Shown here: piece by piece, positions 1 through 13,200 of the stretch
How positions within the stretch are numbered: the first letter of the stretch is position 1
How the letters are laid out: every line of letters begins with the position of its first letter
Assembly: GCA_013396915.1 (NCBI GenBank)
Contig: VWZL01002043.1
Coordinates: 1 to 64,000 of the forward strand
Direction of reading: 5' to 3'
Source: Stercorarius parasiticus
Taxonomy: Eukaryota; Chordata; Aves; Charadriiformes; Stercorariidae
DNA length: 64,000 nt
Position numbers and translations under genes: made by a program
Notes under the pieces: model-generated
The model's input: only the letters and a program-made list of their open reading frames with translations
Database searches by the model: none
Told to the model about the DNA's origin: nothing

Positions 1-3000
1 CCCCCGATTCTAAAAATAAAGCAGTTAAATATACCCCATGATGAGATGCAGCTGTGGAGACATGGAGAGATACTGGAGAAAGGTTTTAGTTCTACTTCCC
101 TTTATTTCTTAAAGCATTGCAAAAAGGAAAAACGGCAAAAGGTAGCCATAATTCTGATAGTCTCTGACTCTGACAGTACCACAATTTGCATTTAACAAGG
201 AACACAAGAAAAAATCATTATAAAGCTTTGCTGAAGACGTGAGGTGTGCTGTTCTCCTCAAAAATGAGATGCACGAGAAATATTTTTGAAGAGTACAGAC
301 AAGGAGGGTAATTCATGTGTGATATATAGCTTAAGAACCTACTTCCATTTTTCACAGGGCTAATTTAGTCCCTGATTTTTTAAAAATAAAATTTTATGGC
401 GTTTCAAACTACAAGAGCAAAGCAAGACCCCTGGAAAACCTAGAATTAAACCTTTATATTTAACATTTATAAAACAAATGACTCAAGATATGCAAATGAC
501 TAAAAGAGATAGTTCTCCAGCTTAGCGGACATGCAGAGAATCCAAATATTTGAAAGACAGGAGACCTGACAAGGAAAGGCATTTTCCTAAGCTTACAGTG
601 GGAAGTTCTATTCAAATCCAAGGGATGGCACAGAGCACATTCTAAAGAACCACTTTAAACTGATGACAAGTGGGTAATGAAGATCAGCTTTGTTCGCCAA
701 TCAAAGTCTGGAGGCCTTTTCTGAAGAGTGAATAAGACTTGATAGTTAGAATGGGATGGACTGGAAAATGAAATGAAATGAAAGTAAATTATACCAAATG
801 AAGGAAGGACACTTAGTAATATAGCAGAAGGGGGAAGCCAGCGGACAGACACAAAGGGAATGACAAGGTGTTCAAATTGACAGGTTCACAGTAACATTTT
901 GAATACATAGTAGTGAGCCAAAGTTTGTCAAGGCCAGAGAAGAGAACGTTTCGGCAGTTGAGGTGAACAGTGATCATGGGCTAAGGCTTCTAAAGGTACT
1001 TTGTCACATTCAGCCACATCCACACTGGGTCTGATTTGCCTGTGCGGGGACTGGATCTCAGAACTACAGTACAGGTATGCATCTCTTTCCAGGGGCACAC
1101 TGAGTTTGTGAACAGAAGCCACAAGCCTTGTACATCTTAGGCAAGCAGCTTCTGTGTGGAAACATCAAAGGGCTCTTGATGAGGTGGAGATAGGGAAATA
1201 AGAATACCAAGAGGGGAAAGGATGTTTTGGGGAGAAATATTAGTGGCTGGATCAGTGAAAGGTTTATGTAGCTTTTCAGTGCTTTCAGATTTCACTGTTA
1301 GGCTGTGAATGAAGCATATTCCCAGACAAAACCTGCCCAGAATCCACGACCAATGAAAACACATTTTAGTAAAGATGAGATAGTGCAGCACCTGCATCTC
1401 TGTCAGTAATGCTCTTTAAAATTTGCATGACAGAGCAAGGTGGTATGGAAACACAGCACTGAGGGATGGGGACCACTTCAGAATCCCTTCTTACTATAAC
1501 CTCACCTCGCTTTTCTGCTTCCCACACCTTCTCCTTGCCACTTTCCTTGCAGTTTTATCTACAAAACCCATAGAATGAATAGTGGCTTTACTATAGATTG
1601 TTCATTCAGAGCTTGTCAAAGAACCTGTTCTTGGGAATTATGTCTAAGACCTGTAGGCTTGATGCCCTGATGTATGGAAGTGACATGCTTGATCTGTTTG
1701 CCTTCAGTCCATGGGCCACCATGTGTTACTGAAAGTTTACAGTGATGTGTGCAAGGCTTGAGAATTTTCATTAGAATATGTGTTAAATCATAGGCTGGAG
1801 GCTCTGGAAAACAAAGATAAGGAACTTCTGGCAGAGGATTGTAGAATAAAACCCATACTTCATGAGAATCTTATTGCTTTTGAAGTGTAGCAGTTACAAA
1901 AAAATTGAAATTGTCACCCCATAACCCAGACATCTCTGCAAGTGGGATACTGTAGCCAAGCGCCGGGTTGTGACTGGCATCATGTGAGTCAGCAAACTAC
2001 CTTCCAAAAATGTATCAGCTGCAGGATTTGTTGTTCAACCCACTCTTCACCGCAGAATCTGATCTCATGTACAAAGTCTTACCCTTGCAGTAGTGATAAC
2101 TCAAACTCAATTGGTCTTCCCTAGTTTACAAAGTACTTGAAACCACATTTCTAGGACTTAGTAATTCCCCTTTCCCAAAGTCTCTACCAGGGCTAAGTAT
2201 GAAAACAAACCCTGAAATGTCAGAGAGGCCAGATGTGCAAGGGGAGGATGGTTCTTTCATTATCCGAAGTGATAGTTTGAAAAAGCTGACAAGCCTCTAC
2301 CTCTCTGTTCAGAAGCTCTTTCTTACTATACCTGTTTGCTGACAGATACTACCATTCCCTACAAGCTTTATCTTTTTCATATTCTTAGACAACCACCTCT
2401 ATAGCAACCCTAAGAATATTAACTTGGATGTGTGAGTGTGGCCAGCTTGGTCTCCTGGTTATTTGAGTTGAGTACTGATTAGTGCCTGCTATAAAGCCAC
2501 TGATTGCAGTGAGCATCCAACTAAAGGGCTTCTTCACAGCTTCAGCTGTCTCCTGCCACTATCATCACCTGAAAACCCAGCTAGGAAATCCAGCATCCAA
2601 AAGAATTCTTAATATTTTGTCCATAGGGATAACGGATACCAGAAAGTACGATAGTGAGCAGTTTGGTTGGCCTGTGTGCTAGGGATGAAGAGGAGAATCA
2701 AGGAGGTTTGAAAACGTGTTTCTAGAGGGGAAAGAGATTATAAAACAGGGCTGAAAAATGAGTAAGAGGGCTTAAAAAGGAGGATGGGCTTGTGGGTAAC
2801 ACACCACTTGGGGAATTTTTCTTTTAGATAACAGTGAGATTATATCTGGTTCATACAAAGAAAACAAAAGTGTTGGATGGGGTCCAATGAAAACCAAGCT
2901 CTACGCAAAATGGGGGCAAATGTTTTGAATTTTATAATTTTGGTGAATTGTTGAAGGAAAGGGGAAATTTTTGAGCAAATGCATGTACATCTTTTCCTAA

Positions 3001-6000
3001 AGCTTTTTTCAAGCCCCCACCAACAATATTTTTCATTTTTAAATCATCACCCCTTTTGCAAAGAAAACAAAGGTGTTTTACACACTGGCAAAATGTAATT
3101 TTGTCTTTTCGCTGCCTAGAACCAGTACTGCCTGAAATGAGAAAAATGTAAAGGGAACCCTTTGCAGCAAGAGCAACTGCAGTTAAGCAGAGCTTGCTTG
3201 AGAAAGTTTCACTTCCTAAGGTTTTTTGCTATGTTTGCTCATTTAAATGGCCATTGTATTAACCCACTTTTTGTGATTTTCAAACATCAGCAAACAACTT
3301 ACGTCTTGTAAAAGAAAAAGTGTAAAGCAGAAGGCCTGGTTCTTATTACTTTAAGGTCCTAACTGCATCAACAAATTTTGCTGCCACAACCTTGTAAGTG
3401 TAAGTGGTGTTGCTGTGATGTTACCTGCCTGATATATCAGACTGTGTTGAGTTGTTGCCAGAGGTCAGGATTCAGTGAAAATATATGGTACCTCTGTACC
3501 AAGGCCTTTGGGCTAGAGGGTTTAGGCAGGACTCAGTCTCCCTTCATTCTCATTCCTCCATTCCTTCAATAGCTATGAAACTACAGCACCACCCATTCCT
3601 GACTTGAAGGGATTTAACTACGAAAGCTATTTGTGGTTGCTTTTTTAATACTGCATCCTGAAAGAGAGTAATTTAATCTGCAAATTATTTAATAGTAGGC
3701 TGTGTTTTAAGTCATAACGCACTGAGCTGGCAAATGCAGGCTCTGGAGAGAGTGCAGCTTGACTTTGCAGTGACTGATCAATGTTTTGTTGAGTTCCTGG
3801 GCCACTGAGGAGCTGGAGACACATGGAGCTGCAGGCTCTGGAGTCTTGAGAAGTTTGGATTTGCATGATAAACTGTCGAGCCTGGGATATAGTAATATAT
3901 TTCAGGAGCTTGGCCAGTATGATCATATTCTTTAATATCAAGAAAAAAAAACTTAAGAATTTCCAATGAAGTAGTTCTCATTGTTTTTCAAATTAAATTA
4001 TTTGATTTTTCTTGTTCAAAGCAAGATTTTCTTTCAAAAATCCCTGTTATTTTTAAACATTCAAACCATATTTAAATAGCCACCATCAAAATGAAGCATT
4101 AACATTTTTTAGGAACAAATGTCTCATTTGAAGCCTCTAAATTATTATTTGTTTTACTTTTCAATTTACAAAAAAATCAATTTCTTTTTCCTTTCAGTCT
4201 GATTGAAATGAGTCCTCTTGACTTTCCAAATTTGCCAACGAAACAAAAAAATTAATTATTCATCAAGTTCCAATGAACACCCTTCATAAAAATTCTGAAT
4301 TATGCAAACTAATCACCTTCTGGGAAATAGGTATAGATCATTTTATGGTACAAGCTTCCAAAGTGACTCAATGCCTCTTCGCTTGCACACTATAACCCCC
4401 CTCACTCATCTGATTATTCAGACTTTTGCCTTGTCTATGGTTTTCACTTCATTTCCTCCCAATACCACCATTGATCTTCTCTAGTTTTCCTCTGCTCACA
4501 ACAAAATATTCTTTATCTTTCGAGATATCACATGCTACCATCCTGTGAGGCAAATGCAGCTGGGAGGACAGAAATAGTTAAATGACTTGACTCATGAGGT
4601 TACTCGCTCTGACGGTGTCAGCAGAAAGGGTGAGGAGAAGCCACCTGCCCCCGTTGCACCCATGGCACCCCCAGGTAGCAGGAGAACAGGGATGATGGAG
4701 ATGGCAGGGATGGCAGGCCTGGCCTGCCAGCTGCTCTTGCTCAGAATCTTGAGCAGAGCAGGCGTTCTTGTTTCGTACAGGGAGGAACAAGGAACTCTCC
4801 TCACAGAGGTCTGGCCTTGGCAGGTGGACCTCTAGGGGAAGCAAACACTGAGAAACACAACAGAAATAAGACACAGAACCTCAAATTGAGGGACCAGAAG
4901 CAGAGGGGGAAAGGAAGAAGCTTTGATCTCTCCCTCCTCTTGCAGCCACCCCGTTCTCTTCTCTGTGCCCTGTGACTGCAGATGCTGCACGAGTGAGCGT
5001 GGTGGGAAGCAAGGGCTGCCAACGCTCTCCTAAAGTGAATCACAGTCTCTCCCTCCCTGGCAGCCTCTCTGAAGTGGGACCCCGGCCTCATTCACCCACA
5101 TACTACCACTCTCTTCAGCTGACCTTAAAGAGGAACACAGCTGCCACTTGCTTTTAATATTGATGCTTGCAGTTTGCACAAGAAGTGATGTCTTCTCTTT
5201 CCTGTGCTTCTTGCTCATGCACAGGGCCAGCAGGGCCCCCGGTGTGGTGTCCTGGTTGCCCCAGCTGGGCACCCGTCTTCTCTTTGCACTAAAATGGACA
5301 GCAGCCACATGCACACTGTGTGCACGGTAATCCACTTGCTCTGTGCTTTCAGAGATTAACTACATTTTTAGAGAACCTGTATGTGCTGTTCTTGGGGTCC
5401 ACTTTGTTATCTTAATTAAGTGCCCATAGTTTTTTCAAGGCTTTTGCCCAGTAACCTGGTTTAATAGCAAATAAAGGCCACAGCTAGAGTTTGTACACTC
5501 CAAACCATGGAAATGTCTACCATAGTTATTTGCATAATTGTTGGCCATTTTTGCCCCTTGGTAGCTGGAAGTTTTCTACAAGAGTGGCTGCCTACAGCGA
5601 CCATCATCCATTTAGCAGGAAAGGGAGGGCAGATACCAAGGTATTTTTTTACCAAGGACAGATCAGTTCTTTAATCCCAATGCCACCAAGAGCTCCAGTC
5701 CTTGCAGAGCAGGGAAGAGAAGGGCTTAGCTGGTGGCATCTTATCGTCTCCGCTGTTTGTGCTCATTTCAGGGACATCGTGAGGCCCAGACAATCAACAT
5801 GTCTTCATGGGAAATCACATTTCATGTGGCTTGACTTCTGGTGAAGACACGACAAAAAGTTTGTCCTTGTGCTCTTTAGCTGCAGGCTGCAAGCAGCTCT
5901 AATTTGCATTGGCAATCATCAGCCTCCAAGAGGAAATTCTCGTCAGCGAGCAGCACTGTTTACCAACAACAGGGCCACCTCTGCTGTTACACTGTGGGCA

Positions 6001-9000
6001 CACGTTCGGTGTAGGCACTGCTGTGCTGCTTTTGAGCTGCTAAAAGATTCCTGTCATGACCGCAACCTCACACAAGGCAGTACTAAGCCTTTCCCGCCAA
6101 GGGAGGACTGGCCTGCAGTTAGTCCCACAGTTAGGTGTGTGCCACTGCCAGGGCTCAGTTCTTACATCTGAAGCTAAAGTGGCTGTCACCTTCACACCTC
6201 AGCATTTCCCTCAGGTAGGCCAAAACTGCCATCTTTCAATCTACTAAACTTGTGGGGTTTTACTGTATTTATTACTGTGATGTGAGTGAGAAGACACTGC
6301 ACAATGCCTGAATTATCTCATCATACAGAAGAAGGAAGGGCCCCTGTTTTACGGGTTTGATTTCACCGACAGCCTGAGCCGATGGAAGAGCATCACAACT
6401 GCTAGCACAATGGGCAGGATCATTCCCTGCCCTCCAAAATCCCAAGCCCTGTGGCTTGCCCTGCCTTGTAGCAGCACTCGCCCTTATGCAGCTGTGCAAA
6501 TTAAATCCTTTCCCTGCTCTAGTTTATCACACAGCAAAATTAATCCCAGTGCCAGCACAAGGGGGTGGGGTGGTGCAGATGGAGGCCAGAGGGGCAGCCT
6601 GGATGGCGCTGCTTTTTCCTGACGATGCTGACTGAGATCGGGTAAAGCGGATCATGAAAACGTGTCCTAAAATACTGCCTGGCACAAAACTCTCTCGACA
6701 GTCAAGACATTGAGAATTCCTCAAGGCTTTCTTTTCAACCACATACATTTTGTTTGTGTTTACATCTTTCTGAGTCTTAGTCTTGACTCTCCAGCACACC
6801 CTATATAGTATATTTAATGTATAGTGAAGGTAATTAAATCCTAAACGTGATCTGTGATACGGCTGAGCTGTGTGAGCAGTGACAGCTCAGGGAATAAATG
6901 AATGGAATGAATCTTTGAAATTGAAATTTATTTCTGCACAGTTGCCTGGCGAGGCACTTGAGGTTTACTCAGCTTTGACCTCAGAGGCTCCAAGCAATGA
7001 CTGCAGTAGTAAAGTCTATGAAAATGCCACATTTTCTCTGATAGAAAGGGCTGAAGGAGGGGCTGATTGAATGATCGCTGTGAAAAATATCAGCGATATT
7101 GAATTTGGGCAGGGAAATGTCTTCCAAAGGCACATACACACAGTTCGCTCCAGAGACAGACAGGCGTGGCAACTGAATGTGATGGGGTTAAAGCAGGGCT
7201 GAACTCTCTAAAGGATAAGGCAAACCTGGGCATGTCGGGGATCTCAGAGGGAGCTCAGGGAAAAGGAGTCCTGAGTGCCCAGAATTTTACTGCAGCACTC
7301 GCTGTTTATAAGGTAAATCCTGCTGGATCAGCCTCAGCCATAGGAATGAGGGAAACATGAGGAACCCTGCTACGTGCCTGTGTGAGCAGCAGACACTGCT
7401 TTGGGTGTTTGCCATAAGGTACTTGCTTCTGGAATGAATGGCTCTGGGCTTCAGGAATACCCTGGCTGCACTCACAAGCATTCTCCAGCAGCTGTGCCTG
7501 AATGTTGTAAGGTATTTAAATTCAAAGATCAAGTGTTAGCTACCAGCTCGCTGTGCTGGCAAGAGGGGAGTCAGCCTTTACCCCGGGGCAGGGGTGAGCT
7601 GGCAGGTGCCCTCACCAAAGGGCCCCACACATGTGGAGCGAGGATGTTCCAGTACCAGCTCCAGTTAAGCAGTTTGGGTGCAGCCACCCGGCTTTGGAGG
7701 CTGAGAGTTTTTCCCAGGAGTGTTCCTGGACCCATTTAATTTACCAACAGACACAAGTCATGCAGTCCAAAGCAAGATTTAGCCCCAGGAAAATGGTGAA
7801 AAGGGAACTTTTTTTACAAGCTTTCTGAGCAGATGTTCCTGTAACTCTGGGGTTTGGCACTCTGAGGCTTTATAATTAACTCACGAGGTTCCCCCCTTCT
7901 AGGAAGAACATACCTTTTACATTAAAGAGTGGGCTCCAAATATTAAAAGCATTGCTAGCTTTCCCACTCCTCTCCCCTGAAATACACCCATATATACATG
8001 CTTCACATTTATGGTGTGGTCATCCTTGCCGTTGCCTTAGGGCCAGGTTTTGTAATCTTGTATCTAGGTCTTGTAAATGGGGCTGTGATTGCCATTGTAA
8101 CGTATAGATGTTTAAGTCAAGACTCTGCTATAAATGGATAATGAAAAATTAACTTAAAAACAAGTAAAAAATGAGCTGAGTAAACAATTATATTCTCATC
8201 AGACCTCCCCGATAGGTGGGCAGGGCAATATCTATCCCTTCATCTTTCCCCTTTGGCAAGAGTGTTGACTTATCATGTAGTGTATTCTTAGAAAAGCATC
8301 TGCCATATCTTCCTGAAGAATTCGTTTCTTGCAAGCCCTCCCCTTTTCAGTTTGAGAGCTGTGGGTTTGTACGAAGCGTCATTGTAAAACAGGTCTACCA
8401 CAATCAAATGTCATTTGGCATACTATATTCTCAGAACCAGCAATACCGCGCCCGAGGCAGGAATGATGAAATACCAAGGGTAACTATGAAACACGTGTGA
8501 GCCAAGTCTTTCCTTTCGTACCCTCCTCAGCACTGCTGGTCTTTGCTTTGATGCCAAATGGATGTGTAGCACAGCTGGGTCCCCCTATCAGATGTCCTCA
8601 AGAAGGGAATGTGTGCCCTCCTTTTTCTACTCCATATTGCTTGCGGTCATGCCAGGGAGGCCACAGCTGAAAGCTGGGTGCCTTCTGCAGGTGACAGACC
8701 CATTTGAACTGAGGTCTGGTTGCAGAGATTCACAGGGCCCCAGACAAGGCACACAAGGCACATTATGGCAGGCACTGCATGAAATGAGGAAAAGGTGGTG
8801 TCAGTATCAGGTATCCAGTCCAGAGCTTGAACAAATCCAGTCCTTCAAGTTCGTTCCTCATTGCACAGTCACTACAGCACCATTCCCCAATCAGCAGGCA
8901 AGGCATTGCAGGTGTAGCATCCCAGCAGCTATTCTGGTGGGAGCACCACACAGGAAAAAAAAACAATGGCCGTCCTTTGGATGCATTTGTGCAGAGCCTA

Positions 9001-9969
9001 ATTCTCCTGCCAGCGAACATTTCATCATCACCACGCATTACTCGGTGCTGCTCTTGTCATAACTCTTACAGGGTTGAAGGAGTATCACTGCATGCGGTTG
9101 TGAGGGGAGAAGCTCAAAGTTTAGCAGTAGTTTGGGAGTTTATGGGGAATGTGGGGAATATTTCCTGCTCTCCTGGGACGGAGTCATACTTTGTCTTGCA
9201 CAGGGTTAAACTGGGAAGCACAAGTTTAAAGTAGGAATAGTTGACTAGATCAAGCAAAGCTTGTTCCTGGGTTTTGTACCATTGTGCTTTGGTTAGCAAC
9301 TGAGACAAGTGAGCGCTATGGAGTGAACGGAGTTGTGAGAATTGTGGTGAACTTCCCTGGAGCCTCCAGTTCCCTTATTTTGCGTTCATAGAAAGAATCA
9401 GCAAACAGCCCCCCCGACCTTTTCCTCCCCTCCCCACATCCTCCCCTGTGGGAACTGTCGAAGCCAGGCCTGGGAGACCTCTGGTGCTCAGCCCTGAAAA
9501 GCCACTGCTTGCAAGAACATTTGTCACTTTCGGAAATGCATCACATTCCTCGGGACCCTGGGGAGAGGCTGAATGGGATCTCAGCAGAAGAAGCACCTCC
9601 AAACTCTTTTTCCCACATGCAGTTTTCCAAGGCTCAGCTCATAAACCAAACAGCGGACTGCAGCCCATTGTGCGTAGCAGCACACCAGAGTGGGTGGTTT
9701 GCCAGAAGGGATGCACAGCTTTCCCTCCAGCTACGCATAACTTGGGCCTCTTCTTCTTGCAGCAGCGCAGTTAGCTGCATGGCCCAAAACTGAGGCAAAG
9801 CACATCCCAAAATTTGCAAGGTGCTGCTAGTTACCTCCCTGCAGGCCTTTAAAGGCAGTCAAATTTTGATCCAGAAGGATCGGCAGGTGGAGAGACATTG
9901 CTCATTGAGGTACCAGGAACTGCCACCTTTCCCACCAGCACCCTCCTGTCCCCCATCTGCTTGTGGCAG
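1..9969. other. Non-coding 3' flank of CD28, distal part
   Basis: No exon, RNA gene or clear mobile element recognised. Open frames are short and overlap each other on both strands without domains. 4.6-6.6 kb and 7.4-9.8 kb are somewhat richer in GC. If CTLA4 keeps its usual place it lies below position 1. Confidence 0.6.
4711..4755. repeat. Two adjacent short inverted repeats
   Basis: TGGCAGGCC (4711-4719) and GGCCTGCCA (4721-4729) are perfect 9-bp arms around one base. Just after them TGCTCA (4738-4743) and TGAGCA (4750-4755) form a 6-bp pair. They lie in intergenic DNA. Confidence 0.6.
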
Positions 9970-10200
9970 AAGGGCTGGGGATCGGTGTGTGTGAGGAGAG
10001 TCGGGATGTGGCCCTCGGCTATGCATCGCCCTTCGGGGAAGGCATGTACCTNNNNNNNNNNNNNNCGCGCGGGGCTGTGCCGCAGCCCGCCCGTGAGGGG
10101 CGATGGCGGGGCCCGCGGCGGTGGCGGGCCTCGGGGATGCGCCACGTTTCTCCCTGCAGTTGTCATTTCCGTCGGCAGAAAACACCTTACGGTTTTATGG
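9970..10200. promoter_or_regulatory. CpG-island-like patch, interrupted by the gap
   Basis: From 10066 to 10150 I count about 15 CpG in 85 bases with very high GC, against a background in which CpG is rare. The left side of the gap (9978-10040) is also CpG-enriched. Such islands usually mark promoters. On the minus strand the base pair next to the gap reads AG|GTACATG, a possible splice donor, so a first exon hidden in the gap is conceivable. I recognise no coding exon. Confidence 0.5.
10052..10065. other. Assembly gap (14 N)
   Basis: Fourteen N inside a very CpG-rich patch. The true missing length is unknown; GC-rich promoter sequence is typically lost at such places. Confidence 0.99.
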
Positions 10201-13200
10201 GAGGACACACACAGCCCCCCCAACCTGTCACCCCTCATGCCTTCCAACCTCCTGTTCTCCCCTCCTCTTGGGCTGTGTGTTTCCCGTCACTTTAGCCCAA
10301 CAAAGGGCTGGTGCCCTTTGCAAAGACCAGAAGGAACTCTGGTGCCCATGCGAAGACCGGAAGGGGATGTGTGGCGGGTAGTGTGCCTGTGCGCCGGGAG
10401 AGCAGGAGGGCACTGCGCTTTGTGTGTACAAGCTTTAGGGCAGTGCGTGGTTCAGTCTGCTTTCACCGACTCTCTGACCACAGCGTGGTTGACAGGAGAT
10501 GACAGTGTGAATGCACCTCTCTGTAAATTTTGGATGCTGCTGAAGCCCAGTGCTTTTCCACCAGTGCACCCACAAGTAGACCTACAGCAAATAGGGGCTT
10601 ACTGAATCCACATGCTGGAGAGCTTGAAGGGGAAAAACCTCATATAAGTGTTACTTGTTTAATATCCATGACTCAAAAGCTCCTGTGCAAGAATGAACCC
10701 TTTTTTTTTTTAGTCCAGGGACAACACTGAAGTGCTATAGTAGCTCTACAAGTTTAAAGGCAGGGAAATGGTTTGCAGAATTTTTTAATGTTATTTCAGT
10801 CATTTAAAAGTGCTCTGCCTTGCATACTTGTGTCACAGTTAGGAAAGCAATTGAATTTCTAAGTGTTGGGCACACACAGTGATTTATTTAAAATGATGAT
10901 GGTTGCCATTTTGTGCTGAAAGAAAGAAAGGCATTGGTAAACACTAAATTTCAGGATCATTTTCTGTATTTCCTCATTTCCTCTTTTATTACTAGATTCT
11001 CATTTTAATTCTTGATTCATTTCTTTCCTTCTGTTTTATTTATCTCCTTCTAGCTCAAAGGCTGACCATGTACAGAAGCTTAGTTGGTTTTATTATTGTG
11101 AGGGCTTGGGGTGAGGTTATATGTTTGTGTATTTTTACCCAAAAATAGACCAACCCTGTTATCTGTTTCTAGCTTTCCCTTGTTTATTGAGTTGCTCGCC
11201 TTTTGCATACAAAAGCTCATGGGTGTACTGCAAAACCTCACTGTGTCTGAATCTTTAGCACACGCACACTCCACCATAATTAGCAGTCCTCACCCTGAAC
11301 ACTGCTGAGTCATCATCCAAATATTCCAGTTCTCATCTATTTTTCATCATGGTCAAGTCAGACCATGAATCCAAATGACCCCTGAATTTGGATAACATTT
11401 TTACCTGAAATAATTAAAGCTTTGAGGATTAGAATCCTCAAGTGTTCAAGTGGAAAAGATGAATTTTGTGCAACCAAATAAAAATTGAAAGAGTAAACAG
11501 AGCTCTTGCTTGTGCTTTCCCCACTGTGAGACATCATTACTTCAGGCAACTCTTCAGGCTCATTTGGGTGTTGTAGCTCTTAGAGGATGGCTGGGCTTAG
11601 AGAAGCAGTGTACTCCTGTCCCCCAAATGACCATATATAAGTTACTGTACTACTGCCATGGTTAGCTGAGCAGTCATGGTACAGAGACAGGGAGTTTGTG
11701 AGGGCATTTGAGATAAGTAGTTCTTTGGCAGTTCTCTGCTTCTGTGAAGCTCTGGACACTATAAAGCCTTTAAATTATTTTTCTCTTAGCAAGCACTCAA
11801 ACTCACAGAGTTTTTCTTCTCTGAGGGCTTGCATGTAGCCTGTGTCGCTTAAGTCCATCTTCTTCTGTGGAGTCTTTCAAAGCCTTGAGCCCAACCACAC
11901 CAGCCTGTGTGAAGAGCCAGGTCCAGGTTTTCTCGCTGCGGGTTGGTGGCATAGCTTCCTCAAGCCAGAAGCAGATGACCTTCAAGAACCAGAAGCAACC
12001 TGTTTTTCTAGACTTGTCATCTAACTGATCAGAGTTAGGACTTAGGTAGGCAGGAATTAAGAGTGATGGATGAGGTTGTGCCATTATTAATTGGAACATT
12101 TCATCGGGTCAGAGCCAGAGAGCAAAGCCCCATTGCTGGCAGTGGTGTGTATCAGGACGCAGTACCTAATGTTAGTTGAATGCGTTGGAATATCATTGGC
12201 AGCGGAGCAAGCTCAGGCTGCAGCTCTTGTTTGTTTAGATGGCAATTAGCAATTAGGGCAGAAACAGTCCCCCTAGAAAAATTATTTCAGTGTCTCAAAA
12301 TTTTAAAATAATTGCCTGTTTAATGTTGTGTAGACGCTCACAGAACTGGCTGCTGGGTCTAGCAAGGAGCTGTGTTAAACAAATACACACCCATTGTAAC
12401 AGAGGGGATGTGCTGCTGTATTACAAGATGGAGTATCCAGTAGGAAATCTTAATTGAGTACTGACTAGCCTATCCTTTTTTAAAGTACATTTGTGTTAAT
12501 GCCTTCTCTCAGTGCTATAGTGATGTGTTTATTTTTTTCGTCTCTTGTTAGTCTGGCACATAGACAAACCGGTGTCAGAATAATTTAAAGATCAAGTTGT
12601 AAAAGGGAGTGAGACGTTTCTGTTCTTAAAGTAGCAGTTTCTTTTGAAGCTGTTGAATGAGATGGATTTATCTGGGGACAGGTTGTGTGTGTGTGCAGGA
12701 GGACACTGCCTCCTTTGAAGATAGCTCCATTAGCTGTGACAAAGAATAAAGTCTGCACCAGAAAGATTTCTCCTGTGATCTGAATTATCTGCACCTTCTT
12801 GCCCAGTCTGGCTTCAGCAAAAGTCACTCCAGATTTGAAGCAGATGAGTCTTCCTTCTGCAAGCATTTGGTTAATATCCAGGTCTGGGTAACAGCAGATG
12901 GGAACGGTCCCTTAGAACCTCTCTGGTGATAAAAGAAAGGCCCCACTACTCTCATCAGCAGGGCTAGAGGTCGCAACAGCACTTGGAGGAGCAGCAAACA
13001 GTTTTCTACATACCCATGAGGAAATACCTGGGTGTCAGCAGTGCTATCGTGATGCTTCCTGCCCAGACCACTCTTCCTTTCCAGATGACGTTGTGGACTA
13101 GGCCTATGATATTATTCTCCTAGGATTTCTGGCAGAATAGCCAGCTTAAGCAGAAGATGAACCAAACAGTAGGAGAGTGGAGCACAAGATGGGAAGGCTT

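Noticed and set aside
9898..10605. 235-codon plus-strand open frame through the N gap
   Set aside because: It is kept open by the N run and by GC-rich sequence with few stops; no domain or splice structure supports it.
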